A stretch of 64,000 nucleotides of DNA, taken from Bin5 sp965218625. GTDB lineage: Bacteria > Chloroflexota > Anaerolineae > Caldilineales > Caldilineaceae. The stretch spans positions 124,001-188,000 of the forward strand of contig CBDCLG010000020.1 in NCBI GenBank assembly GCA_965218625.1, read 5' to 3'. Position numbers and translations under genes: made by a program. Shown in pieces: positions 34,883 to 43,856 of the stretch (position 1 is its first letter; every line of letters begins with the position of its first letter). The notes beneath the pieces were generated by a model. The model was not told where the DNA came from. It did no database searches and saw only the letters and a program-made list of their open reading frames with translations.

Positions 34883-35932
34883 ATGTCTGACAACCAGCCG
34901 ATCCTATCGGTGCGCAACCTCAAAACAAGCTTCTTCACCGACGAGGGGGTCGTGCGCGCCGTGGACGGCGCCAGCTTCGACGTGCACCTCGGCCAGACGC
35001 TCGGCATCGTTGGTGAGAGCGGCTGCGGCAAGAGCGTTACCGCGCTCTCCATTCTCGGCATCGTGCCACGCCCGGGCCGCATCGTCGAAGGGGAAATCCT
35101 GCTGCGCCGCGAACGCGAAAACGGACAGACGCACGAGATCGCGCTGACCTCGCTGGGCGACAGCAGCAGCGAGATGCGTTCGATCCGCGGCGCCGAGATC
35201 GCGCTCGTCTTCCAGGAGCCGATGACGTCGCTCAGCCCCGTTCACACGATCGGCAACCAGATAATGGGCGCCGCCCGGCTGCACCGCAAACTTACCCGGC
35301 AGGAATCCAGCGAGCTGGCGGTCGAACTGCTCAGACTGGTTGGCATTCCCCGCCCCGAAACCGCCATTGACGCCTATCCATTCCAACTCAGCGGCGGCCT
35401 CCGTCAGCGCGCCCTGATCGCGCTGGCGCTCTCCTGTGACCCGAGGCTTCTCATCGCCGACGAACCGACGACCGCCTTGGACGTGACCACCCAGGCGCAG
35501 ATTCTCGATCTCCTGCGCTCCCTCCAGGAACAAAATGGGATGGCGATCATGCTGATCACCCACGACATGGGGGTGATTGCGGAGATGGCCGATCAGGTCG
35601 TGGTGATGTACCTGGGCCGCGTGGTGGAGGAAGGCCCGGTAGACACCGTTTTTGGCGAATCGAAGCACCCTTATACACAGTCCCTGCTGCGCTCGATCCC
35701 CAGCATCCACTCGACGCCCAAGGTGCAGCTCCCGACAATCACCGGCACCATCCCCCACCCTTACAACCGGCCGGCCGGCTGCCCCTTCCATCCGCGCTGC
35801 CCCGATGTCATCGAAGGGGTCTGCGACCGGCACGAGCCGGAGCTGCTTTCGGTTGGAGACGAGCACCAGGTAAGCTGTTTTCTCTATCACCCGCACGAGC
35901 AATCGCAGCCGGCAACGGACGCGGTTGAATAG
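34883..35932 (+). CDS. ABC transporter ATP-binding protein, DppD/OppD type
   Basis: A 349-residue ATPase. Walker A is GESGCGKS (44-51), Q-loop Q111 (FQEPMTSL), signature SGGLRQR (170-176) and Walker B LLIADEP (189-195). The C-terminal oligopeptide-transporter domain shows the Cys cluster in 'PAGCPFHPRCPDVIEGVC', which in relatives can bind an iron-sulfur cluster. It follows the BrnA-like gene rather than the permeases directly, and its ribosome site is not recognisable because the heptad array sits there. Confidence 0.94.
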   Translation: MSDNQPILSVRNLKTSFFTDEGVVRAVDGASFDVHLGQTLGIVGESGCGKSVTALSILGIVPRPGRIVEGEILLRRERENGQTHEIALTSLGDSSSEMRSIRGAEIALVFQEPMTSLSPVHTIGNQIMGAARLHRKLTRQESSELAVELLRLVGIPRPETAIDAYPFQLSGGLRQRALIALALSCDPRLLIADEPTTALDVTTQAQILDLLRSLQEQNGMAIMLITHDMGVIAEMADQVVVMYLGRVVEEGPVDTVFGESKHPYTQSLLRSIPSIHSTPKVQLPTITGTIPHPYNRPAGCPFHPRCPDVIEGVCDRHEPELLSVGDEHQVSCFLYHPHEQSQPATDAVE

Positions 35933-35940
35933 CTGCTGAA

Positions 35941-36993
35941 ATGCCCGATATGCAAGACGAACAGGCACTCTTGGAAGTCAAAGGACTGCGGAAGTACTTC
36001 CCGATTCGGAAGGGCTTCCTGCAACGCGTCGTCGGCCAGGTTCGCGCGGTTGACGGCATTGACTTTCGCGTCAACCGCGGCGAGACCTTCGGCCTCGTCG
36101 GTGAGAGCGGCTGCGGCAAAACAACCGCCTCCCGCTGCATCGTGCGCGCCCTTGAACCCTCCGACGGCCAAATCCACTTCCGCACAGGCGACGGCGCCAT
36201 GCTCGAGATCGCCAATCTCTCGCGCGACGAGCTGCAGCCGCTGCGCCGCCACATGCAGATGATCTTCCAGGACCCATTCTCGTCGCTGAACCCGCGCATG
36301 ACCCTCTTCGACATAATCGGCGAACCTCTGCTCGTCAACGGCGTCACCAACCGCCAGCAGCGCATCGACCGCGTCGAAGAGCTGCTCGGGCTTGTCGGCC
36401 TGCGCCCCGAGTTCCTGCAACGATTCCCCCACGCCTTCAGCGGCGGCCAGCGCCAGCGCATCGGCATCGCCCGCGCCCTCGCGCTCAGCCCCAGCCTCGT
36501 CGTGGCCGACGAGCCGGTCTCCGCCCTCGACGTCTCCGTCCAGGCGCAGATCCTCAACCTGATGCTGGAGCTGCAAAACCAGCTCGGCCTCACCTACCTC
36601 TTCGTCGCCCACGACCTCAGCGTCGTCAAACACATCTGCGACCGCGTCGCCGTCATGTACGTTGGCCGCGTCGTCGAGACCGCCGAGACCAAAGAGCTCT
36701 TCGAGTCGCCCAAGCACCCCTACACCGAAGCGCTCCTCTCGGCGGTGCCGCAGCCCGACCCGCGCATGCGCTCGCAGCGCATCATCCTCGAAGGCGAAGT
36801 GGCCGACCCCGCCAACCCGCCCTCCGGCTGCTACTTCCACCCGCGCTGCCGCTACGCCGTCGACCTCTGCCGCGAAGAGACACCTGTGCTCGAAGAAATT
36901 TCGCCCGGCCATGCCGTCAGCTGCCACCGCGCCCTCGAGTTGGAGCTGGCAGGAACACTCGAGGCACAGGTTTCACCCTCTGCCCACTCGTAA
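35941..36993 (+). CDS. ABC transporter ATP-binding protein, DppF/OppF type
   Basis: A 350-residue ATPase with Walker A GESGCGKT (54-61), Q110 (FQDPFSSLNPRM), signature SGGQRQR (167-173), Walker B LVVADEP (187-192) and the C-terminal Cys-containing domain 'PSGCYFHPRCRYAVDLC'. It starts eight bases after its DppD-type partner. The pair energises the importer at 30102-34442 and could also serve the ATPase-less family-5 set at 11707-15402. Confidence 0.94.
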   Translation: MPDMQDEQALLEVKGLRKYFPIRKGFLQRVVGQVRAVDGIDFRVNRGETFGLVGESGCGKTTASRCIVRALEPSDGQIHFRTGDGAMLEIANLSRDELQPLRRHMQMIFQDPFSSLNPRMTLFDIIGEPLLVNGVTNRQQRIDRVEELLGLVGLRPEFLQRFPHAFSGGQRQRIGIARALALSPSLVVADEPVSALDVSVQAQILNLMLELQNQLGLTYLFVAHDLSVVKHICDRVAVMYVGRVVETAETKELFESPKHPYTEALLSAVPQPDPRMRSQRIILEGEVADPANPPSGCYFHPRCRYAVDLCREETPVLEEISPGHAVSCHRALELELAGTLEAQVSPSAHS

Positions 36994-37170
36994 CCAGGCA
37001 TCGAGCAGCTCAGGAGAATCCGAAATGGCAGATTCCTTCCCACGCAGCTCCAATACATCCGCCCCGGCGCGCCTCCCCCGCCTCAAAGCCTGCGTCGCGG
37101 GCTCCGCACCGAAACCTGGACGCCCGCCACCCTCGACCTCGCCGACCGCGCCCGCCTCGCCGTCAACGGC

Positions 37171-38904
37171 ATGGTCGAACCGACCGACCCCGAAGCCGAC
37201 TACCGCGTCTATTGGAAGGCTTCCTTCCGCTTCAACCCACCCGTCATGTACCACGACGGCTCCGACACCGGCATCACCCTCAAGTTCCTCGAAGCCATGC
37301 CGCGCATGCGCATCATGAGCGGCTCGGAACAGGGCATTCACGTCGAGGACCGCTGGCGCGAGGTCCTGCTGCGCATGATCGGCCCCGACGGACAGGTCGC
37401 CTCGCCCGTCAATGGACCCGGTCTGATACGGCCCGACATCCCCGGCGGCCTCGAAGGCGACCAGATGATCGACCAGCAGGTAAACGGCATCGCGCTCGGC
37501 ATCGCCTCCACCCTCGCCGTCCTCGACGATCGTTCCTTCTGGGAGCCGATCGGCCGCGACATCGTCGACGGCCTCGGCAGGCTCGTCGTCCCCTACAAAG
37601 ACGACATGGCATACATCTCCCAGTGGGTCTTCGCCCCCGGCCAGCGCGGCGACCCCGCGCAGCCCCGCCCCCTCGGCACCTACGCCGCCTATGCCACCTG
37701 GCCCGGACGCCGCCTCATCGATTTCTACCGCGTCACCGGCTACCAGCCTTCCCTCGACCTGGTCGGCAAACTGTGCCGCTACATCATCCGCGAAGGTCAG
37801 TACTTCGACGCCAACTACCGCTTCCTCCCCGACAACCCCGACCCCAACGGGCCCCGCCACGACGTCGTCCACTTCCACCACCACGCCATGACTATCCTCA
37901 CCTGCCTCGAGTACGCCCTCGCCAGCGGCGACCAGGAGGTCCTCGACTTCGCCGCGCAGGCTTTCCCCGTTGCCATCCAGCACGGCGAACCCATCACCGG
38001 ATTCTTCCCCGAATCGGTCATTGACCACCACCAGTCCTGCGAGCTGTGCGAAGTCGGCGACATGGTCCGCATCGCCGTGCGCCAGGCCGAGGCCGGGCTG
38101 GGCGACCACTACTGGGACGACGCCGACCACTGGACCCGCAACCAGCTCGCCGAAGGGCAGCTCACCCGCGCCGATTGGATCTACCGACTGCACATGGGCC
38201 AGCCCCCGTCCCAGATCAACACCGATGTCGGCGCGCGCTGGCCCATGACCACCGATCGCGTAGGCGAGCGCAACATCGGCGCCTACGCCGGCTGGCAGGC
38301 CCCCAACGACTGGGTCGACTTCATGCTCACCCGCTTCCTCGAAGGTACCCCTTTCGGCGACCGTCTCGGCCACGTGCAGGGTATCATGCACTGCTGCACC
38401 GCCAACGCCGTCCGCGGTCTATACGAAGTGTGGCGCAGCATCGTCAGCACACAGGGCGAACGCGTCAACGTCAACCTCCTCCTCAACCGCACCCATGAGG
38501 CCGTGGACGTCGACAGCCACATCCCCTACAGCGGACAGGTGGACCTGCACGTAAAGCGCGACTGCACGCTGGCCGTGCGCATGCCGGCCTGGGTCGACCT
38601 GGGCCAGGTGAGCTGTCTCGTTGACGATCGCGCGAGAGAAATCGCGTTCGACGGCCGCTTCGCCCAGGTCGGCGACGTGCGCGGCGAGCAATCGGTGCGG
38701 CTCAACTTTCCCATCGGCGAACGCACCGACCGCGTGACCATCAACAATCGCTGGTACCTGCTCGTGCGCAAGGGGCACGACATCGTCTACATCGATCCGC
38801 CGGGCAAACTCTGCCCGCTCTACCAGCGCGACCACTACCGCGACGACACAACGCTGTGGAAAAGGACCACCCGCTACCTCGACGAGCAGACCCTCGCCTG
38901 GTAG
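37171..38904 (+). CDS. GH127-like glycoside hydrolase (beta-L-arabinofuranosidase-like), 5' end unclear
   Basis: An alpha/alpha-barrel protein of at least 577 residues with the GH127-type metal site pattern: E291-x-C293 (SCELCEV) and the paired Cys408-Cys409 in MHCCTANAVRGL, corresponding to the Glu, Cys and Cys-Cys set of HypBA1. It would release arabinofuranose or related sugars in the cytosol. The first in-frame ATG is 37171, but coding-quality sequence extends upstream in the same frame to about 37108 ('TETWTPATLDLADRARLAVNG') without any ATG, GTG or TTG. A good ATG with CAGGAGA lies at 37025 in another frame, so the gene probably carries a frameshift between 37025 and 37110. Confidence 0.78.
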   Translation: MVEPTDPEADYRVYWKASFRFNPPVMYHDGSDTGITLKFLEAMPRMRIMSGSEQGIHVEDRWREVLLRMIGPDGQVASPVNGPGLIRPDIPGGLEGDQMIDQQVNGIALGIASTLAVLDDRSFWEPIGRDIVDGLGRLVVPYKDDMAYISQWVFAPGQRGDPAQPRPLGTYAAYATWPGRRLIDFYRVTGYQPSLDLVGKLCRYIIREGQYFDANYRFLPDNPDPNGPRHDVVHFHHHAMTILTCLEYALASGDQEVLDFAAQAFPVAIQHGEPITGFFPESVIDHHQSCELCEVGDMVRIAVRQAEAGLGDHYWDDADHWTRNQLAEGQLTRADWIYRLHMGQPPSQINTDVGARWPMTTDRVGERNIGAYAGWQAPNDWVDFMLTRFLEGTPFGDRLGHVQGIMHCCTANAVRGLYEVWRSIVSTQGERVNVNLLLNRTHEAVDVDSHIPYSGQVDLHVKRDCTLAVRMPAWVDLGQVSCLVDDRAREIAFDGRFAQVGDVRGEQSVRLNFPIGERTDRVTINNRWYLLVRKGHDIVYIDPPGKLCPLYQRDHYRDDTTLWKRTTRYLDEQTLAW

Positions 38905-38958
38905 CGCGGCTCAGACGCCGAAACGGGCATTCCCTACCGAACGGGCAGGAGGACAAGC

Positions 38959-39993
38959 GTGGACTACTGCAATCTGGGGCACTCAGGCCTGGAGGTTTCC
39001 CGCCTCGCCCTAGGGGCCATTCCCTTCGGCACCTGGATGACCGACGGGGAAAGTCGCGACATGGCCGACACTTACCTCGACGCCGGCGGCAACTTCCTCG
39101 ATACCTCCAACATCTACGGCGGCGGCCTCTCCGAGCTCTCCGTGGGCAGAATCATCCGCGGCCGCCGCGACCGCTTTGTGGTCGGCAGCAAGGGCGCCTG
39201 GCTGGTCGAGAAACCGATGCGCCCGAACGCCTTCGGCCTCTCGCGCGCCTACCTGACCGCCAATATCGAAGACAGCCTCAAACGCCTTGGCACCGACTAC
39301 ATCGACCTCTACCAGTGCCACGTCCAGGACCCCTACACCCCGATCGAAGAAACGATGCGCGTTCTCGACGACTTCGTGCGCGCCGGCAAGATCCGCTACG
39401 TCGGCGTCAGCAACTGGGGCGGCTGGCAGGTCGTAAAGGCCAATATGCACGCCAGCCAGTCCGGCCTCACCCCGCTCATCTCAAACCAGATCTGGTACAC
39501 GCTCGCCGACCGCGTCGCCGAGTTCGCCATCATCCCCGCCTGCCGCGATCAGAACGTCTCCATCATCGCCTGGGGCGCGCTCGCCCAGGGCTTTCTGACC
39601 GGCCGCTACCGCCGCGGGGACGAGGGACCGCCCCCCGAATCACGCACCGCCCAGAACATCGACACCGAGAGCAGCTCCTGGAAAAGCCTGGCCGTCGAGC
39701 GCAACTGGAACACGCTCGAGCTGGTGGAAGCCATCGCCGGCCGTCACGGCGTGGCGATTCCCACAGTGGCCATTCGCTGGCTGCTGCAATCAGGGACCTG
39801 CGACGTCGTCCTCATCGGAGCCAGAAATCAGCAACAGTACGACGCCAACATGGCCGCGCTCGACCTGCAACTCTCCGATGAAGAGATGCTGCAATTGAAC
39901 GAGGCCAGCAAGCTGCCCGCCCCCTACCCGATGAACTTCTGGGACCTGTTCTGCTATCGCGAAAGCCCCTTCTACGGCGGCCATCGCGACTGA
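38959..39993 (+). CDS. Aldo/keto reductase
   Basis: A 344-residue AKR TIM barrel. The catalytic tetrad is visible as D48, Y53 (NIYGGG), K78 (GSKGAW) and H121 (YQCHVQD). The NADPH-binding end 'VLIGARNQQQYDANMAALDLQLSDEE' is present. The start is a GTG at 38959 supported by AGGAGG eight bases upstream. It probably reduces or oxidises a sugar or aldehyde released by the neighbouring GH127-like enzyme; that link is contextual only. Confidence 0.92.
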   Translation: MDYCNLGHSGLEVSRLALGAIPFGTWMTDGESRDMADTYLDAGGNFLDTSNIYGGGLSELSVGRIIRGRRDRFVVGSKGAWLVEKPMRPNAFGLSRAYLTANIEDSLKRLGTDYIDLYQCHVQDPYTPIEETMRVLDDFVRAGKIRYVGVSNWGGWQVVKANMHASQSGLTPLISNQIWYTLADRVAEFAIIPACRDQNVSIIAWGALAQGFLTGRYRRGDEGPPPESRTAQNIDTESSSWKSLAVERNWNTLELVEAIAGRHGVAIPTVAIRWLLQSGTCDVVLIGARNQQQYDANMAALDLQLSDEEMLQLNEASKLPAPYPMNFWDLFCYRESPFYGGHRD

Positions 39994-40042
39994 TAGCGAC
40001 AGAGGCGGCGCAATCGACCAACCAAAACGAGGAGAAACCGCT

Positions 40043-41440
40043 ATGGCCAACCAGGATCACGGCGTAAAAGTCGGAAACACCGACGAATGGGCCCCCGCCC
40101 ACTGGCATGACGTCCTCGAGGAGGCCGCCGGCTGGCTGCAGAACCTGGTGCGCTTCGACACCTCCAATCCCCCCGGCAACGAGCGCCCCGCCGCCGACTA
40201 CCTGCACGATATTCTCGTCGACGAGGGGATCGAATCAGAAGTCGCCGGCCCGCTCCCCCATCGCAGCAGCGTCCTCGCGCGCGTGCGCGGCGACGGCAGC
40301 GGCGGTCGCCCGGTGCTCCTCGTCTCCCACCTCGACGTCGTGCCCGCCACCCCCGCCGGCTGGGATGTCGAGCCCTTCTCGGCCACACTCAAAGATCGCT
40401 TCATTTGGGGACGGGGCGCCATGGACTGCAAACACCGCGTCGCCACCCACGCCATGATGCTCGTCCTCGCCAAGCGCCGCAAGCTCAATCTCAAACGCGA
40501 CCTCGTCATGGCCGCCTGCGCCGACGAAGAGACGGGGGGACAGATGGGGATGGGCTGGCTGGCCGAGCACCGCAGGGACGAGCTCGATGCCGAGTACGTT
40601 TTGGGCGAGGGCGGCGGCGGCGAGGTGTCCGCGCCACAGGGGAGCTACTGTGCCGTCGCCACCGCCGAGAAAGGCGCCTTCGAGGTGACGATCACGATTC
40701 GCGCCCCGGGCGGCCACTCCCTGCGCATCATCCCCAACGGCGCCATGAGCCGTCTCGGACAGGTCCTTGCCCGCCTCGAAAACATGCGCCTTTCATCTAC
40801 AATGACCGAGACGGTAGCTTCGTCGATTGAGGCGATCGCGCCCGGCCAAACGCCAGAGGTGCAGAAAGCTCTCTACGCCCTGCTCAAGGACGCCACCCGC
40901 GACGAGGGCATGGCCGCCCTGCGCCAGTCCGCCCCGGGCTTGGCCGGCTGGTTCGAACCCTCCCTCTATAACTCCATCGTCCCGACAATGGTGCAGGGTG
41001 GCGAGAGCGCGCACGCCTACCCCACCGAGGTGAAACTCCACTGCAACGTCCGCTTCCTCCCCGGCGAAAGCATCGAGAACGTGCTCAATCTGATACGCGC
41101 CCGTCTCGACGGGATCGATGATCTGGAGATCGGCGAAGTCGAGGAGAGCTTCTTCGCCTGGGAGTCACCCAGCGACACGCCCCTCTTTCGCAGCATCAGT
41201 GAGCTATACGAGGACATCTCGCCCGGCACCGTGGCGGTCCCCTTGCTCCTCGGCGGCGCCACCGACGTGCGCTTCCTGCGCGCCCCCGACCGGGCCGTCT
41301 ACGGCTACTTCCCATCGATCAGTCTCACGCCCGACGGCCGCAACAGCGGCGGCCACTGCACCAACGAACGCGTCGCCCTCTACAGCATCAACCGCGCCCT
41401 CCATTACCTCTACGAGCTGATCACAAGACTCTGCCTGTGA
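40043..41440 (+). CDS. M20 family metallopeptidase / deacylase
   Basis: A 465-residue zinc-dependent amidohydrolase of the ArgE/DapE/CPG2 family. The two-metal site is visible: H96-x-D98 (SHLDVVP), D128 (GRGAMDCKH), E162-E163 (ADEETGG, the general base and ligand) and a C-terminal His in GGHCTNERV. The dimerisation domain occupies about 210-330. GAGGAGAAACC precedes ATG 40043. The 3' end (about 41295-41455) has a decayed second copy at 44615-44770. Substrate may be an N-acyl amino acid, dipeptide or N-acyl sugar derivative. Confidence 0.92.
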   Translation: MANQDHGVKVGNTDEWAPAHWHDVLEEAAGWLQNLVRFDTSNPPGNERPAADYLHDILVDEGIESEVAGPLPHRSSVLARVRGDGSGGRPVLLVSHLDVVPATPAGWDVEPFSATLKDRFIWGRGAMDCKHRVATHAMMLVLAKRRKLNLKRDLVMAACADEETGGQMGMGWLAEHRRDELDAEYVLGEGGGGEVSAPQGSYCAVATAEKGAFEVTITIRAPGGHSLRIIPNGAMSRLGQVLARLENMRLSSTMTETVASSIEAIAPGQTPEVQKALYALLKDATRDEGMAALRQSAPGLAGWFEPSLYNSIVPTMVQGGESAHAYPTEVKLHCNVRFLPGESIENVLNLIRARLDGIDDLEIGEVEESFFAWESPSDTPLFRSISELYEDISPGTVAVPLLLGGATDVRFLRAPDRAVYGYFPSISLTPDGRNSGGHCTNERVALYSINRALHYLYELITRLCL

Positions 41441-41485
41441 CGATTTGCCGCGCAGAACTCCCGACGAAGAATGAGGAGGATGCTC

Positions 41486-42346
41486 GTGTTTCCGTTGAGC
41501 TTTAACACCCAATGTTTGCGGAATCTCCCCCTCGACAGAGCGATCGAAGAAACCGCTAAAGCTGGATATGAGGGGATCGACCTGGCCTATCGCGCCGAAC
41601 ACCTGCTCCCTTTCGATGCCACGCAAAAGCAGCTGGACGAGCTGAAAGACCTGTTTGCCAGGCTGCCGCTCAAGCCGGCGGCTTTGTCTTCCGGTGGGCC
41701 GCTCCTATTCAGCGATGATGCCTTCGAGCCCTCTTTGATTTCCCCCGACCAAAAAGCACGCGAGAAAAGAATCAACTTCATCCGCGCCGCGCTGGAGATG
41801 GCTGACGAACTCTCCATCCCGGTCGTACAGTTCGTAAGCGGCATTCGGCAGACAGGTGTTTCGGCTGAAGAAGCAACGGAGATGTTGACGGAAGGAATAC
41901 GCGCCTGTCTTGAGAGTGACGGCGAGGCGGTCCTGGTACTTGAGCCAGAGGCGCAGCTGCCGGAATCCATGGGCGGCGGCCGCTGCTTCATAGAAACTAC
42001 GAGTCAAGCAGTTCCCTTTGTCAAGGAGATCGATTCTCCTCGATTCAAACTGAATATGGATATTACCCATGTCCAGTGTTGTGAAGACGACCTTTTGCAG
42101 CGTGTCGCTGATGCGGCGCCATATACCAGGCACATCCACATCGCAGACATAAAGGGAAGAGTGCATCATCACGAGATTCCGGGAGAAGGCGACATAGACC
42201 TTCGATCTGTGTTGGAGGTACTCAAAGACGCGAATTATGAGCATTATCTGAGCGTCGAATTGCATGACCACGCAGATGAATGGGAACGGGCCCTCTACCA
42301 GAGCCGCGAATATCTGCTGAAACAGATGCAAGCCCTTGAAGCATAA
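41486..42346 (+). CDS. Sugar phosphate isomerase/epimerase-like TIM-barrel protein
   Basis: A TIM-barrel protein of the xylose-isomerase-like family (286 residues from the GTG at 41486). Metal ligands, counted from an earlier in-frame ATG at 41471, are E158, D197 (NMDITHV), H223 (HIHIADI) and E263 (SVELHD). The GTG start is chosen because GAGGAGG at about 41473-41479 is correctly spaced from it, whereas the ATGs at 41471 and 41480 overlap or abut it. Base composition is less GC-rich than the preceding genes, marking the change into the next region. Confidence 0.82.
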   Translation: MFPLSFNTQCLRNLPLDRAIEETAKAGYEGIDLAYRAEHLLPFDATQKQLDELKDLFARLPLKPAALSSGGPLLFSDDAFEPSLISPDQKAREKRINFIRAALEMADELSIPVVQFVSGIRQTGVSAEEATEMLTEGIRACLESDGEAVLVLEPEAQLPESMGGGRCFIETTSQAVPFVKEIDSPRFKLNMDITHVQCCEDDLLQRVADAAPYTRHIHIADIKGRVHHHEIPGEGDIDLRSVLEVLKDANYEHYLSVELHDHADEWERALYQSREYLLKQMQALEA

Positions 42347-42666
42347 GGGTAGTTTGGCAGGCGTACCTGTGCCGTCATTCCGGCAAGAATTCAATTTTAA
42401 TTCACTTCTTTTTGGTACAGTCAGAACCGAAGGAATGTGACGTCTCGCGCCGACCCGCGGCATTGGCAGTACGGGGAAGGGGCGCATTTCAGAGTGAACG
42501 CATTTCAGCTGCCCGCCTTTGCCATTGATCAACGCGCGCAGGCTCCCCGTGGAAAGCGTCCAACGGGTCAATTCATCAACCCGGGTCGCTGCACGCGCAT
42601 AGGAGAACATTCCAGCGCGCGCTGGCGCAAGGTCGAACCCCTTGTTTCCGATCGGCAGATTGAACG
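42347..42666. other. 320-base intergenic stretch without a recognisable gene
   Basis: An AT-rich segment near 42385-42420 contains GAATT...AATTC and a possible TACAGT -10 box, but no convincing -35. The remainder shows no open frame with a ribosome site and no repeat that I recognise. Confidence 0.5.
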
Positions 42667-43131
42667 ATGACCCAGGTGGACATGAACATGAATATCAAAC
42701 TTGGAAGTGCGCCCGCCTCTTGGGGCATCTCGTTCGCCAGCGATCCGAAACAGACGCCCTGGACACGCTATCTTGATGAGGTTGCCGAGGCCGGCTATAC
42801 CTGGACGGAGCTCGGCCCATACGGCTATCTTCCCACGGACCAAAGCAGGCTGGAGCGCGAACTGGGCCAGCGCAATCTCAAGTTGGCCGGCGCAGTCATC
42901 ATGCCCGTACTGGAAGAGCGCGCGGCGTGGCCTGAGACCGAGCGAATGGTTCTCGACCTGGGTGAGTTGCTCGCAGGCCTGGGCGCCAGGTATCTCGTTC
43001 TGATCGATGACCTCTATACCGACCAGCACACCGGCAAACCGTGTAGCCGCGCCCGCCGAGTCCAACGCCGGGCAACCGCTGGCATAAGGATGGCTCCAAA
43101 CCGTACTATTTTGCCAGCGTTGACGGACTGA
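42667..43131 (+). pseudogene. Truncated isomerase/IolE-like gene (N-terminal third)
   Basis: The first 120 codons are a clear xylose-isomerase/inosose-dehydratase-like N-terminus: 'IKLGSAPASWGISF', 'RYLDEVAEAGYTWTELGPYGYLP' and 'GLGARYLVLIDDLY'. After about 43025 the frame becomes Arg-rich nonsense and stops at 43131, so the remaining two thirds, including the metal ligands, are missing. From about 43047 a different frame encodes the C-terminal part of a PhyH dioxygenase. The junction therefore looks like a deletion that fused two genes of the same strand. An AGGTGG site precedes ATG 42682/42688, which may be the original start. Confidence 0.78.
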
Positions 43132-43670
43132 CGCCGCTGCAATGGGCGCGGGTCGGCTTCTTTCTGACCGACGTGGACAGGCCCGATATGGGCAACTTTA
43201 CGGCCGTTCCCGGCAGCCATCGTAACGGCTTTCCCAAGTTGCCGCAGAGCTTGGAGCACGCTCTGACGATCACCTCATATACCAGATTCAAACAGGTCGA
43301 ACAGATCGACGCCGGCGTTCCGGGGGCGCGACAGTTGACGATAAGAGCCGGCGATGCCGTCCTGTTTCACAACGCGCTGTGGCACTGTGTCCCGCGCAAC
43401 ACATCGAAGGTCCGGCGCAAAAACTTGTGGTATGTCTACACGCCGGTATGGCAGCGGCTGGGGGACCGGACAGAGAATTCGCCCGAACTATTGGCAAGGT
43501 GCGGCCCGGTACGCCGGCAGCTGCTTGGGGCCATGGTGGACCCGACCACGAACGGTGGAATCCACCCTTCTGATGAAGACGTGCCGCTGGTGCGGCTGTT
43601 CGAAGAAAAGAGCTTCCAGGAAACCATGGATGCCGTGGATGAGGAATACATCCGCGCGACGCAGCGGTAA
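43047..43670 (+). pseudogene. PhyH dioxygenase-like C-terminal fragment
   Basis: Frame 0 from 43047 (after a TAG at 43044) encodes 'GNRWHKDGSKPYYF', the HxD metal motif of PhyH proteins (His at 43083), then 'AVPGSHRNGFP', 'RAGDAVLFHNALWHCVPRN' with the distal histidine, and a normal C-terminus ending at 43670. The N-terminal 80-100 residues and any start site are missing. An internal ATG at 43173 is open to the stop but would lack the HxD motif. It is fused out of frame to the truncated isomerase gene. Confidence 0.75.
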
Positions 43671-43856
43671 AGGACAGCAGAGCATCTGTGAATGAAGCAG
43701 CTGCCAGATTTCGACACGGCAGCGGAACCCAGCCGAAACCGCCCCTCTACGGTCCCCTCTTGAGCAACTTCGCGATCACCTCTTTACGCCGCGGCCCCGC
43801 CGTCTCCATTCGTCGGTCGGTGAACTTGCGCTTCGCGTGCCGCTGGTTGACCCACA

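Noticed and set aside
42437..42670. Small plus-strand frame of 77 codons before the truncated isomerase gene
   Set aside because: It has no ribosome site, no recognisable motif and mixed composition; it is probably non-coding.
43173..43670. Intact 165-residue PhyH protein starting at ATG 43173
   Set aside because: The homologous frame extends upstream to 43047 and includes the HxD motif; starting at 43173 would remove it, so this is a fragment rather than a small gene.
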